Assembly: GCA_030562195.1 (NCBI GenBank)
Contig: JAUJPP010000005.1
Span: 35,947,106 to 36,011,105, forward strand
Length of the DNA: 64,000 bases
Direction of reading: 5' to 3'
From: Nipponacmea schrenckii
Taxonomy: Eukaryota; Mollusca; Gastropoda; Lottiidae
The notes below the pieces were generated by a model, which was not told the origin of the DNA, made no database searches, and saw only the letters and a list, made by a program, of their open reading frames with translations. Shown here one piece after another: positions 8,901 to 23,900 of the stretch; position 1 is the first letter of the stretch, and every line of letters starts with the position of its first letter. A program made the translations under genes and the position numbers.

Positions 8901-11900
8901 ATAAGTTATCATTAATCCATTTATGTATGTATAATTCTATGTACTGATAATAATATCAGTCTGTTTCTCTCTAATTGGTTTATAAAAATATTAACTTGTA
9001 GTAAAATTTGATGGAACATCTGTATGCAAATTAGCTGACAATATGGTTACTTAAAATAGACAGTACATGATTTTAAAGATGATGTAAGATTCACAATGTG
9101 TAAAAGATCAATTGTTCAAAAATGAAATTAAGTCTTGTCCATTTTATTGTACCTCTTGACATTGAATACTGAGTTCAATTACCATTACATTGAATGATTT
9201 CAAGTCAATATTAAGTTAGATTTATTTTTTTATGTTATAAATCCCTTATTGTCTTGAAAAAAATATATTGTAGATATTTAAGATTGGGAGTTTTCTTAGG
9301 AGGAAAGTAACATAAAACTTTCTTTGATTTCATTTCTAGTAAAGGAATGTTATTATGATAAAACTGAACATGTATCATACAAATATTTAAACTTGTTACT
9401 AAATAATATTTTCAATTTAACAATTTTACTACAACATTGCTTTCTTGTTTCTAGATTAGAATAACAGTTTGGTCGTTAGTTACCAAGTCTGTCTCTTATA
9501 TTAGATATCCTAAACAATGTGAAAAAGGTAAGTTGATTTAAAACCCATGACAAAAAGGCTTTAATAATCAAGAATAATCATTTTAATGATAATGAAGTAA
9601 CTCATTACTATTTAATCAATGAGTGTGAAAATTTAATTTATTTTCAATAGTGTAAGACTCTGTATTAAGGTTTTTATAGGAATTTGATTATTTTTATCTT
9701 CATTGTAATGGACTATACATGTTAAAAAAAACTTCAATTGATAGAAATGGCTTGAAGCAGAAACCATTTTCACTGTGGCACACAGCCTGGCAATGCCTGT
9801 CTTCATTGTCCATCAATTGAAAGAAGTATGACCTGAAATTTTATTTATATCATTAATTCTAGGTTTAGCATTCAGTAATAATGGTAAATTTATGGCGCTG
9901 GCTGAAAGACGAGATTGTTCTGATTATATCAGTGTGTTTGCCTGTGACAACTGGTCGTTACTAAAGGTAAGATTGATAAACCATTTAAGAACAGCGACCT
10001 CTCAACAGGCTAGATAATTATGGTACCAACTGAAGTCACATGATGTAAAGTCATATTATTTGAATTATATTACCTGGTAACTTGAAGTTTAATATATACA
10101 ACATTATATTGAACTTTCAGAGTTAGTGGGATGTCAGAATGGAGCCCCTGATAATTTTTCTCAATTCAACTTTTCAAATTGTTTTCAAAGCATTTTGTCC
10201 ATCAAAATTGAGTTTTTAGCTTAATTTGTCTATTTTACCTTTGTAGAATTTTGAATGTGAAACAGAAGATCTGGCTGGTATACAGTGGGCACCAAATGAT
10301 TGGGTTCTAGCTGTTTGGGAGTGTGAATTAAAGGTAGGCACACATAGTCTTATAGGTTATAAATCTACTCTCTCTGAATATGATTATTAAAGGAGAGGTA
10401 TGTAAACTTATCATAATGAAAAACATAGTGAATTATCCCTAAAAATATGCTATTACATCTAGGTATTCACTTGATCAAACTGAATTTGTTGAGTATTGTT
10501 AATTAAGCAGCTTTATATATTTTTATTGTTGGCTATGATAAGATTTTCTAGTTATAGTTAAAACATTTGAACATGTAGACTTCAGAGAAATATTATCTAC
10601 AATTAGCCATTCAATTTGCTAAAATCCATTCAGAAGTTTTTTTATACCTAGCTAAAACAATAACAAACATAAATTGTTTTTGTAATGTTTAGGTTAACTT
10701 TTTAAAAAGTTTTGGCTTTTAGAAGTTAACTGTTGGTTATTTTAGGTTAAAACTTTCAGATACGTTCATGTACATATTTTGATAAATTTTTTTCATAAAT
10801 TTGAAAAATATTTTTTTTGCTCCTAAAGGATATAGTTGTCTAAATCCAAGCTTAAACAGATGAAAGAGCCCAATACAGTAACCTGTACTTTTACGAAATC
10901 ACAATTTAAAAATTAACAATAAAGGGGACTGCATTTTAAGAGCCTAAGAGAGGGGTAGTAAAACAAAATCCTTGCTCTTGGTACACTCTATAAGTCAATA
11001 TTGAACATAAGCTGAATAAATAGATTAAAGCATTAGTGAATGCTGATAACAATTATTATGTAAGTTTGAAAGAGGTCATTTGGATTACCTGTAATATAGA
11101 AAGAATGAATGAAATGTTTGAATATTGAAAAGATACTTCAAGAATAATTGGAGACGTAACGTCCAGTCAGCAAGAAGCTAAAACAATATGTGGTTAATAA
11201 GATGTTTCTTCTTAAAACTTCCTGGGTATTTAACTTCATCATTGTTTTTCATTTTATTAGATATTATACAATTTTATTATGGAAAGAAATTTACTCCATA
11301 CTTTGAGAAGAACAATGGAACTTTCCAGATTGATAAATCGGGCATAGGAAGTGCCTTGAGACATTTTGAATAATTGAATGAACGTTTAATCTGAAGAAAT
11401 TTTTGTTTGGTAGCACAGTACATTTGCTAAAGTTTTTTTTATTTTCTTAAATTGAAAAATAAATTTGACCAATTTATAAAATTATCAATTGATATTTGTA
11501 TTAATGAGATAGTGTGTATTACCTTGCCATGCGATAATTTTCATCAATAAAACTATTGATTCACTATTTCCAGGGGAATTCTGGTATAATATAAAATAAT
11601 ATCAAGGTGAGAATCAATCAAGCATGAAAAGAATATTGTCTATCGTTATGGTCAACTGGTCAGACAGTTATTGTTTATTAAAATCATCCTGCGAAACCTC
11701 CGGTCAGTGTTTCCTTGTCTTTTGTTGTCTTCTTGGTAATGACTTTTGACTTACTGTTTTACTGACATGTCAAAAGTCTGGAAAATGATCGATGATTTTT
11801 CTCAATCTTGGACGATGGATAATTTGTAATGGTTATTTTTATTTAATGTTTGTAATTTTATATGGGGGAAAGTGTGGCTTGTTGCCTTTTAAATTTACTT

Positions 11901-14900
11901 GCTAACCTTGAGGTATATAAGATCCTAACAGTTGTTGAGAAAATACCTATAATTTTTTCTACACTACATGTCAAAATTTCCCAGAAAAAAAACCCTGACA
12001 AAAATGACTTTATTTCACACTGCATGAAGTTGGTTTGCCATTCTTTAGCCCAATTAAGACATAATACTTTCAGCTTCATTTAGTATAAGAATACTAGGTA
12101 AAAGAAATGATAGCAACATAAAAACAAAACAACACATACCTGCATCCTGGATTATAGTTGAAGTTAAATTTCTGTTGTAATTGATGAGTTGGTATCATGG
12201 TTGGATGATGGCAGTGTTAAAACTGGACGGATGAAAGGCTAACTAAATTTTGATGACTTTATAAAGAACTCCTGGATTCAGGCATCTCTCTATCTGAAAT
12301 ATGAAACAAGGACTGATTGAAAACCAGTGATTGTTGAACCTGTTGAAGCTAGGATGTAAATTTTCATGGCAGAACCGAATTTGAAGGGTTGCAAAGAGAA
12401 TTTCATGACTTCTGTATGCAATTGCATCGCAAAAACAATGACTGAAATTTGATCTGTAGAAATTGGATGATATCAATATTCTCAATACCCCTTAGATAAA
12501 AACACTAATAAATCCTGACAAGGTCAAAATAGGAGAAAACTGTTAATGTTGATCTATTAGTGTACCTGTATATTAATATGCATAGTGATTACATAGTGAT
12601 ATGATAATCATCTATGTTAAAAAGTCTATTTCATTTTATGAATGATATTTCATAATGTATAAATAGTTGATGTTAAAATGAGGTTCCAAAGCAGGATGTT
12701 GGTTTAAGTGCTGTTTGCATTCCAGGGGTTTATATTGTAAATGTCTAGGACCTGTCATTAGAGACCTCAATATCAATCATGTTATTTGATATGGTGCTGA
12801 ACACCACTTAAGTCTTGATTTAAAATTTTTTGACCATAATATAATAGTAAGGGATAGGCTTAGTTTAAGCTATTGATAAGATATTACTAAGCTACTAGAT
12901 TCTCTAAGTGCTTGACTGGTGATATGCAGATTGTGCAGTGGAGATATTTGCCTGTTCTATTTTCTTGTAATTTGTTTTACAGATCCATCTCATCTTTGCA
13001 GACATTTTGCATAGCAGCATATTTAAAGCTATCTGCTAACAATTTTTATTACAACCCTTGTTTGGTGTAATTAACTATAAAGGAGATGTAAGATAGTATT
13101 CTTGCATAGTCTGAATAGTACATAATTTGTTGAACATGGCAGCTATATAAATCACTGCCTAAACACAACTCTATTTATTTAGGTCAGGTGTATAGGGTAT
13201 ACTTGAGGGACTACAGTATTTATAGATTACAGACCCTTCAAGATAGTAGTATACCTGAGAGACCTGCACGTCGTCCTGATACCCTATATCCTATTTTACT
13301 ATTTATCTTATTACCTAAATATAGGTAATTAAAATAGAAAATGGCCCCTTATAGAATTTCAGGAAATATTCTTTTATCATTATCTTGATCAATTAGATTA
13401 ACTTATCAGTTTGACCTTTAGATTGCTTTTCTTTCTTTTGACTAAACAACATACCTAATTTCTTATGTACGGTAACCGATAAAAATGATTTAGCAATTTC
13501 ATAAAATCTTCCTGCAACAGAAAGTGTTATATATATATTTTTTTGCACCAGAAGGTTTTTAATCTTACTACAACAGACAGTGCTTTATGTTTAAAAATTC
13601 TGCAGATTAAAAACTTTGAATCTGAAGATTTCTTTTTCTGCAGAATTTGCCAGTATGATCCAAGAGAGCTATGGACAAATATTCTTAACCTCTTCTATTT
13701 TCAGTATAAGATACTGATCTATCATCCCGATGGGAGACTGTTATCAACCTATTCAGCATACGATTGGGCGTTGGGAATCAAAACAGTCTGCTGGTCACCA
13801 ACCTCTCAATTCCTGGCAGTTGGTAGTTATGATGAAAAGGTTGGTATAATTCATTGTTTTGTCGGCCTATATCTCCTGACACCTGTTTCTGATATAAACT
13901 CATCATCAAGACATAATAGTTGGATATAGGGTTGAACTTTTTAAAGTTAATATGACATGATCAGAGTAAGTGTTCAGCTACGGTATATTATTATGACAGT
14001 ATTTTTCCTGTAGTTTTGATAACAAAAACTCTCCAGTTTAAGCTGCTGTGATAACAATTTTTTTTAATTTTAAACTGTAGGCTTATAACATGAAAAATGA
14101 GCAAGAAGAACATTTTGCAATCAGTTTGCTTTATAAGGTTGTATAAAAAATGACCATCTTGACAAAAATTCTAAGCATATAAAACTGACAAATAAATCCA
14201 AAATCTAAAACAATATCAATAGTCCTGTCTTGAAGTCATATATAAAAACAAACAAAGAAATTTCTTCAGGACACTGTTGATCTGGGTTGATCTGATCATA
14301 TGTGTTAATAATATGTTGACAATGGGTGACACTTAAAGTACAACACCAACATCTCTAAGTCTAGTATTATTGATATAGTTACCATAGAAACTATAATTTT
14401 ACGATCTTAAGGCTAATAAATTTGTCAATTGAACTCTTATGATCTTAAATTCAGTAAAATACACAAATGTGAGCCGCAAAATTGCATTAAGTGTTTGGAA
14501 AGCATGGACACATCCTATTTACAGTTTATACACATATTTTACTTCAAAACACATTCTTCACATAGACTCAATCCTAACTTTTCTCGATTTTACCTCATGT
14601 CACACTCATTGTACCATTTTTACAATATTTTATTAAAAAAAAAAATTACTATAGCCTTATTCTGTAAATAATATTTCATCATGAGTCAAAATTGCAAGAT
14701 GTATTTTACAAGAGTTCTAGTCTTGTTTATGGATCTCTTTGTGAAGACTATGTTTTTTTAGCATAACTTTTATAAGTTAAATATTGGATGAAAATAGACT
14801 TTGTTTTAGCCCTACTATAATTAAACTATTATGATAAATTAAATCAGGGAGTAGGTAAGTTATAACAGAATCTCATACATAAAGGACCCATTATTGTTTG

Positions 14901-17900
14901 GGAGGTACAACAAGTATAAACATGATTCCCCCAAAACATGTTTAATCTGTCTAGAAAATCATGCATGCACACACTTAAAACATGCAAGCACACACAATTA
15001 TAATCTCGGCATTGTTAATTAGCTTAATCATATAGTCATATGTTCAAATCTTAAATCCAATTGATTCAATAGAAAACATGTTCTGGAGTTATTCTCAAGT
15101 AACCCCATGATTTTCATATGACAGTGTAAACAAATACAGGTCAATGTGGTCCTTTTATAAATTTAAACAAACATAAACACCACATTCTAAACTGTGCTCA
15201 AAATCAGAATTATTATCAAAGTCAAAACTGTCTTACCTGATTGTAATAAGATGTAGTAAATCTAAAATGAAACATTAACTTCTAGTTATATTATACTTTC
15301 CACTCGATGAGTTACTTATCCATGCATATATCACTTGAAATTTATCTTCATTCCCCTACAATTTTATCTTTCGGTTCATACAATAGGGGTTTTATATGAA
15401 ATAACGGTATAACTACAGGGGAGCCAGGTGTTATTGGTGTTACAGTTAGTGTTAAGATAACAGTTACAAGTATCTTAAAAATTAACCCTTGTAACATAGC
15501 CGATATAACACCCTTCGTATACTTCAGAAACAGGGAAATATTTTACTCTTTGTAACCCATTATATGGATTATCGAAACTCTTTATGATTCAACTCTATTC
15601 AATCTGTTTTACTTTTCAAAAAGCGTTTGAATTTACATATACATAACGTTACTGATTTTCTTTCATATTTTTGAACTAAGTTGAATGAAAAAAAGTTAAA
15701 TGATTGTTATTATTATTTTTACAATAGCAATTGTTTAATTTTATTTATCACTAAGACAACACTTCTCAATAGTTCAGTTTGACAAACTTTTGCAGAAGTA
15801 GAACACTTTAGACTTGGATTGATATTTCTTCCAAATTATTTTACTTCACCACTTTTAGCTTCATTACACTTGATTACTTTTAGCTTCATAATACTTGACC
15901 ACTTTTAGCTTCATAATACTTCACCACTTTTAGCTTCATAATACTTGACTACTTTTAGCTTCATAATACTTGACTACTTTTAGCTTCATAATACTTCACC
16001 ACTTTTAGCTTCATTACACTTGACCACTTTTAGCTTCATTACACTTGACCACTTTTAGCTTCATTATACTTGACCACTTTTAGCTTCATAATACTTGACT
16101 ACTTTTAGCTTCATAATACTTGACCACTTTTAGCTTCATAATACTTGACTACTTTTAGCTTCATAATACTTGACCACTTTAGCTTAAACACTTGACCACT
16201 TTTAGTTTCATAATACTTGACCACTTTTAGCTTCATAATACTTGACTACTTTTAGCTTCATAATACTTGACTACTTTTAGCTTCATAATACTTCACCACT
16301 TTTAGCTTCTTACACTTGACCACTTTTAGCTTCATAATACTTGACTACTTTTAGCTTCATAATACTTGATCACTTTAAGCTTCATAATACTTGACCACTT
16401 TTAGCTTCATAATACTTGGCAATACTTCACCACTTTAGCTTCATAATGTTTCATCACGTTTAGCTTCATAATACTTCACCACTTTAGCTTCATTATACTT
16501 CACAATACTTGACCACTGTGGCTTCATAATACTTGACTACTTTAGCTTCATAATACTTGACCACTTTTAGTTTCATAATACTTCACCACTTTAGCTTCAT
16601 AATACTTCACCACTTTAGCTTCATAGTACTTCACCACTTATACCTTCACAATACTTCACCACTTTAGCTTCATAATACTTCACCACTTAAAGCTTCATAA
16701 TACTTCACCACTTTAGCTTCATAATACTTCACCACTTATAGCTTCATATAGCTTCACAATACTTCACCACTTTAAGCTTCACAACTTAAAGCTTCACAAT
16801 ACTTCACCACTTTAGCTTCATAATACTTCACCACTTAAAGCTTCATAATACTTCACCACTTTAGCTTTTATAGCTTCATAATACTTGACCACTTAAAGCC
16901 TCATAATACTTCACCACTTTTAGCTTCATAATACTTCACCACTTATAGCTTCATAATACTTGACCACTTTTAGCTTCATAATACTTCACCACTTTTGGCT
17001 TCATAATACTTCTGCACCACTTATAGCTTCATAATACTTGACCACTTATAGCTTCATAATACTTGACCACCTTAAGCTTCATAATACTTTACTACTTATA
17101 GCTTCATAATACTTGACTACTTTTAGCTTCATAATTCTTCACCACTTTTAGCTTCATAATACTTGACTACTTTTAGCTTCATGACCACTTTTAGCTTCAT
17201 ATACTTGACTACTTTAAGATTCATAATACTTGACTATTTTTAGCTTCATGATACTTGACCACTTTTAGCTTCATAATACTTATTGGCTCTGAAATTTCAG
17301 GAATTTACTTGGTCATTTAATATTTTGGTTTTGATCTTCTTGCACTGTTTGTGAAATATTCTTGGACTTGATTTTGAAAGGATTTTAACTGGTATTTGAA
17401 TCAGGTTGATGTAGTTAAAGGGCCCTGAATTAGGCCCCTGGTCCTATTGGTAGAAATATTACTAAAAGCATGAACACAAAGTGGCATTGCTGTCTACAAA
17501 ATGTTATTTTGATAACCGTTGGTCATCTTCCTTAAACCAAGAAACATGCATATGTGGAGCTTTTCATCAATTAAACAATTCAATTAAACAATTTGAATAT
17601 CTATGATCAGGAGTTGGTAATCATGCTGAAGATTATACAGATATTGGTCCAACCAGGTACACAAGTTTCTTTGTAAATGATAACGCTATTAACAGTAAAT
17701 TTATTATCTTCTCTTCAAGAAAACTGAAGTTCAACAATGTCTGATAACAGTTTGTTTAAAGTTTAAAGGGATCTTGTCCTCTAGATATGGTTTTATCCCT
17801 TTCAACACATACCTAATGATCTTATTGAGCGGATATCACATTATGTCCAATGAAATTCTATGTTTGTAATGTAGAACATAAGTCAGAAATTATTTTGCAC

Positions 17901-20900
17901 TTTCATTTTGTCTTTCTTTGAATATGTAGACAATAACATTATGAAAGGAATAACTTCTGTAACACCTTGCAATTGGATGTTATAGTTTCGAAAGCCCAGT
18001 TAAATGCTATTACAGAATATCAAATGTTTTATTATAATAAAGTTTGTAGAATACATTCACCAATGATGTATTCGACTATTAAAACTGTATTAGTTGTTAT
18101 AGGATACCCCTCAATAGAAGCACAGGCCAAGGTCACAAGTACTTTGTTATAAGATTATTAATTGTTGAAATTTAGGACATTTTTGATAAGTTTTTCTAAG
18201 AAAATTCGGGGAAGTAATAAATATTATATATATATTAAGTCAATAGACAATATAGGACTAAATAATGGTACTTTATACTACAGATAGTAATCATTGTCTG
18301 ATTTAGTACACTGATAACAATATATCAACTAGTAGGTGCTTTTATTAGTAATCTATAGAATAATGATATTATGATATAATACTAGCATAGCTTTTGAATG
18401 GATCAGTTTAAAGGTGCCCTCACACCACAATTATTTCTAGATGGTTATGGTTGAAAATTGTCATGAGTATGGAATGCAACACAACACACAGTTGCATAAG
18501 AGTTGCAATTGAAACTTATGCACCTGATGATTGCTATAGTGTCTGTGTTGTTATAAATATTGACCAATGCTCAGACTTAATTCAACAGAAATTGAGAATG
18601 ATTTATAATTTGAACCGGTGTTAAAGTTGGATAGAAGAAGAAAAGTAATTATTCAAACACATAGTTATGAACCTTTAGTCTGTATATTTCTTATTGCGCA
18701 ATACTCTATGCTTTTGGGCTTTGTCCAGATTTAATTTCATTTAGAATCTTGTTCTATCAAGCTCCAACATGATCAGAAATAAGAATTCAAAAGCCTGATT
18801 TCTTCATTGTGTAATTATTACATATATTTATTAGTTTATTCATGGGTTGATTTGAAATATAAAGAAATTTGGCGACAAGTCTATACTTTAAATTATAGGT
18901 TTAAAAACATGTAATCCCTGCATTCTATCACACACTACACTCGGGATAACATCAACATTTCAACAGTTATTGTCATTTAAAACAGCCTATTATCAGTTTT
19001 TATAGGTATTTATGATTTTCTTTCAAAAAATACCGTTATATTTACGTGAAAATATGTCTCATTTTTTATGAGGATTAAATTATATTTAGGGCTATTATTC
19101 TGAGTTTGAAAACAGTATAATAAAACCATTATGACTTACTCTAGCGTTGAGAGCAGAGTAACAGTATATGGTCAATCTCTGTTAAATAACGGTATTTTTC
19201 TTGAGGGTCTTATGACAAAAGATGTTTAAAGGATGCTTGTATAGTAATTCAAAATATTCTTAAAAAACCACATTTAGTGTTCTATAGCATAGTTGGTTAA
19301 AGTGTCAGTTTCTTTAAATTCTCTTATAATTCCAGTGGACCCAGCTGTATATAGGAGTGAATAAAACCTGCAAAAGACAAATGTCAGTAGATTTTGCCAA
19401 ATGTATATGTACAATATAGTTCTTTCTTTGAAGTCTTAGGGAATTTGAGCTCTTATTCACCTATTCCGAACCAAAACTACCTTGTTGAAAGTATCAGCTT
19501 CGATTTGGTTAGCTTGTGAAAAATTCAGAAATAGTATAAATTAAAAGTGTTAACAGCAAAATCATATACAATCCCAGCCCTGTTCATTTATTAATTGATG
19601 CAGTTCATCATTATTTACTGAAATAAGTTGTAATCTGAAAGAGTTCTGAAGACATTCAATGATAAGAGTAATATCTATAAACAATTCTATCACATCACTG
19701 CTGTATTTCTGACAAAAAAGGATAAAGACACAATACATCTGTAGGAAAGTATACTGATGTGGGGTAAGGGTAAGATTAACCATCTACTGTTGGGTCAATG
19801 GATTCGAAAGCAGCATAATTTAATATTTCTAGTTAAATAATTCAAATGAAATAAGATCTTAATAGGTAAGATGATATCTAAAATACTACCCTAAAATAGG
19901 GTTTTTATAAAATAAAAGAATAGGCAGATTTGCTGATAATAGTTAAAATGATTTCGATGTTTTTGTAATATGATTAATTAAATTATTATATATCACAATG
20001 CAAACACTTAAATTCATCAATTTGCAAATATGGAAATTGGATCTGAATCAACTAACACTAACCTAAACTCTAATTAAAATCTGAAAATATTAATTTGATC
20101 TGTTCAGTTTTAATCTGTAAGGGCCATTAATTCTTGTGACACTTGAACCCTGTTGTATAGTTAATCAACAAACATCCCATTTATTTGGCGACCCTATAAA
20201 CTTACACCTGACCCCTTCAATTTACCTCATTCAATACACTGACCCTAGAAAACACACACACCTATTCTTTCCCGAACCCCTTCATTATTCTCTATCAATA
20301 ATCTGACCTCAAACATGACCTTAAAATTTAATGGTGGACTCTTAAATAATCCAGTCAAATGATTGAACACTCACAAGACATTTGAATAAAGTTTTTAAAG
20401 CTCACTCCCTTCTTATCTGTTTCATATACAACAATACTGTTTCTATGACAACCTAGTATGAAATTATAGAATGTCCTTATGATATATTCACAACTTCACT
20501 TAATGACTTTTTGATGAATTGTTAATTTCAAAAGGGGTCAAAGAAAAAGTAGTTCTCTGAGATTTGAAGAGTTTGAAACTTGATAAGACATGAAATCTAT
20601 CATTTCTGGGGATTGCAATAAATGATTTATGAATGGATCAGAATGATCAATCATTTAATTTGATCTATGATAATTTCTCTTTAAAGTTGTAAATGCTATC
20701 TGTGTATCATTTGGTTTGGTGCTTTGTGTAAATATAATTTATTATATAATTGTTTGTTGTTTTATACTCCAAAATGTACACTCATTTTTATACGCCCACA
20801 AATTTACTCTACTGGCAACAGTTCTCAATGGATTCTTTTGATTTTTATTTTGTAGGTTTATATTGTCAATATGTAGATGATCCCTATTGATTTTCATAAT

Positions 20901-23900
20901 GATCTAATAATTTTTCACCGAAATATTGTGTTTGACTTATGTTCGCGTTTTCATAGTGCAACTCTGCTCACTCTACAGACAACAATTATTTAGGGATTCT
21001 TTTGATTTTTAATTGTCTGCTTAAAATGCTGTATGGAAAAGACATGAACTAAGTGTGATTGGACAACAAACAATGATTTGTACTTGCAATCAAAGCTGCT
21101 GGTGGGCGTATGTCACCTTGTTTCGCAAGGCTATCTTTACATCAAATCTTGACCATAAAGATATACAGATCATGACAAAATATGATGAATACTCATCTAG
21201 AATATTACTAATACAGATGTTGGAACTTTGAAACTTTCTAGAAGTATCAGACCATAATCAAACTAGGATAGATTTGATAATAATTCTAATAATATTTATT
21301 GAAATCATTACAATACATAGCAATATCCATATACATAATAAAAGAGTGATTTCTTTCCTGGCCGTATATGGCCTATGATACACTACATTTAAAGCAATAA
21401 TCGAAACTGTGATGTGGATGCTTGAATGAAGTCCAAAGATTACTCCTTAGCATCAATAGAGTTATCTCCCATACTCATGTTCATTGTAGGTGAGAATATT
21501 GAATAATAGAACATGGCAGAAGTTGATAGAATTTTCACATTCTGAAACTATTGATACAGAAAACGTGGTATGTTTAGTTAAAATAATGAACATTTCACAT
21601 ACTGCCCCTTGTGATTTCATGTCTGGGCATGTTCAATTTGTTTTGCAGAATAATCTCGATAAATTGGTGTAATGTAATGTAGTATAATTCTACATTATGA
21701 TTAACAGTAATATAAATGGGAAAAGTCCAGACTGAGAACAAAACGTATTTAAGCAACCTAGTGTACATGTGGCCAAGCAGTTGATATATTGTTTGTTTGT
21801 TTGTAGGCAGTGTATAAAGAGATAGAAACTAGAACTCCTACAGCACCAGCAGATCTAGATCCTCCTACAGCATCACTCTTTAATTCACAAAGTAAATGTA
21901 AGTAGATGTTAGGAGGCAAATAAAAACTCATTTGTATTTAGTTTATTATACAACAGAGAAATGGTGGTGACCAGCTAGCTTTGATCAGGGGTATGAAATA
22001 AGTCAAATCAGTGTTGTTTGAGAACAATAATTGAGAGCTAGCTTGATAAATGTTTTACTTTATTAACGTGATGTGAAGTAAACACCAACATTTTATTGTG
22101 GTCATTATTGCAGTCTTGATGTTATTGTCTTGATGAATTTTTTATTTAGATGTCTAATGGACTGGAAGTTCATGATATGTTCTTCACATGTCTTTTATAA
22201 TGGAAGTAAAATTTTCAATAATAAACCAAAGGGCAAAGTAAAGATTTTCTTAAAAGGTAGCTATAATATATCCTTTTAAAATATTGTTTATTATATATAA
22301 AATCTGTACTTAATATTTGTTATATTTCAGATGAATGTCAGCCATTACCTGTTGAAGTACCAACAGTCAAACCTAATGTTAACAAAGCTCACCCTAAAAT
22401 AGGTGTTAGCACTGCTTACTTTAGTCCTGATACCAAATACATGCTCACCAGAAACGGTAAGTTTGTACAGACTCAATTTGGAGAGGCTGACAATGAATAA
22501 GTAGTTCCTCTGATAATGGCTGATGACTCAAAGTAAAGCCAACAGTTTGAAAGGGAAATTAAAGGTTAATGCTGCTGTCATTCCTATGTAAAGATTAGTT
22601 TATATTTGGTATAACCATTATACAGGTTCAACTTTTGTTTCTTTTCTCTAAAACCTTTGCACAATAATTTGTAAAATGATAGTATAAAACAATAAACTAT
22701 ATAGAAGACAGCCTTTCTTTTGTGGTTTGGATTTGCTATAGTACTTTAGGATAAGAAATGGTGCGTATTATTTCAATACATGTTGAACAGTATAAATTTT
22801 AATTCTCGATAATAATCTTGTAGATAATATGCCATGTGTACTGTGGATCTGGGAAATTAAAAGATTAGCATTATGTTCAGTTTTAATACAGGCAGCTCCT
22901 ATTAAATGTAAGTTATCATTCAGAACATTCTTTTTCTTCTAAGGGAAGCCAGAGTTCTTGCTAGTTAAAGGCGTTCTTGCTTAGCTAATACCACTTTCTT
23001 CTTTCACCCAATATGGAGTATAAAAATAGGCTGAAACACCATTTCAATCTGAGGAACGCCAATAGCTATGATCTATTTCCTGTGATTTTGTCCCAAACAA
23101 TCTGGAAATAGTTGTGACAAGATTAAACCTGAAACCAGTCTGATATATTCTTGTTGGTTTTTCAGGTGTAAAGTGGGATCCAGTGAAACCACGTTTAGCT
23201 TTATGTACAGGTAATAATAAATTATATATGTGGTCACCAGAAGGTTGTTTATCTGTTGATGTGCCTGCAGGTTGGTAAAACATTTTTTAAATTTCTGCTG
23301 CCTGTCTATTTCTGTTGAAGGAGGATAGGGAGTAAGGTGCTGGGCCTAGGGTTTAGGTAAAACCTCCAGTGATGCCAGTCAGAGGGCCTGATTGATAAAT
23401 AATGCAAGGGAAAGTAGCAGTCTTACTCTATTGGGCATTATATTATTAATTAAAAAGTTTTGTGCTTTACCATGAACATAAAAGTTTTTATTTCAAAATT
23501 AATTTCCTATCAGATGAAAAAAATTATCACCTAGGTGAAAATTAAAGTTTTTAATTCAAAATAAAAATCTGAATATATCACTAAGAAAATTGAACACTTT
23601 TCCTGAGAATGAAAATTACATACTCATATACATCTCTTCCACCAACTATATAAACGTATATATACAAGATAAGTTTGTCAGAGGCCTTGGGAGAAATTTT
23701 GTCAACACAAATCCAATCATCGCTGCGTTTCTTGATAAAAGAAAAGTGGCCATAGCAGCCAAGAAAGTACAAAGTTTGTGTTGGCATGACATTGTGAAGA
23801 TGTCCAGTTGAATTTTTTGTAGTTCCCTATGTGGCTTATTCTAATATTTGATATTGCAGGTCGTTTTGCTGTTCATTCATTATCATGGCATCCTACTGGA

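Noticed and set aside
11858..12083. Fully overlapping 73-codon frames on both strands
   Set aside because: They lie inside WRAP73 intron 7, mirror each other and have no recognisable protein content; chance frames.
13160..13335. Inverted ATAGGGTAT / ATACCCTAT with flanking TTTAGGT / ACCTAAA
   Set aside because: The pairing is short and imperfect; no clear target duplication, so I could not call an element.
13543..13929. 128-codon frame on the plus strand
   Set aside because: Only 13705-13839 is real (WRAP73 exon 8, with proper acceptor and donor). The rest of the frame is read-through into introns.
15841..17281. Possible CRISPR array
   Set aside because: The unit is a contiguous 24-25 bp repeat with no unique spacers, in an animal intron; it is a minisatellite.
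23044..23283. 79-codon minus-strand frame
   Set aside because: Shadow of WRAP73 exon 13 on the opposite strand.
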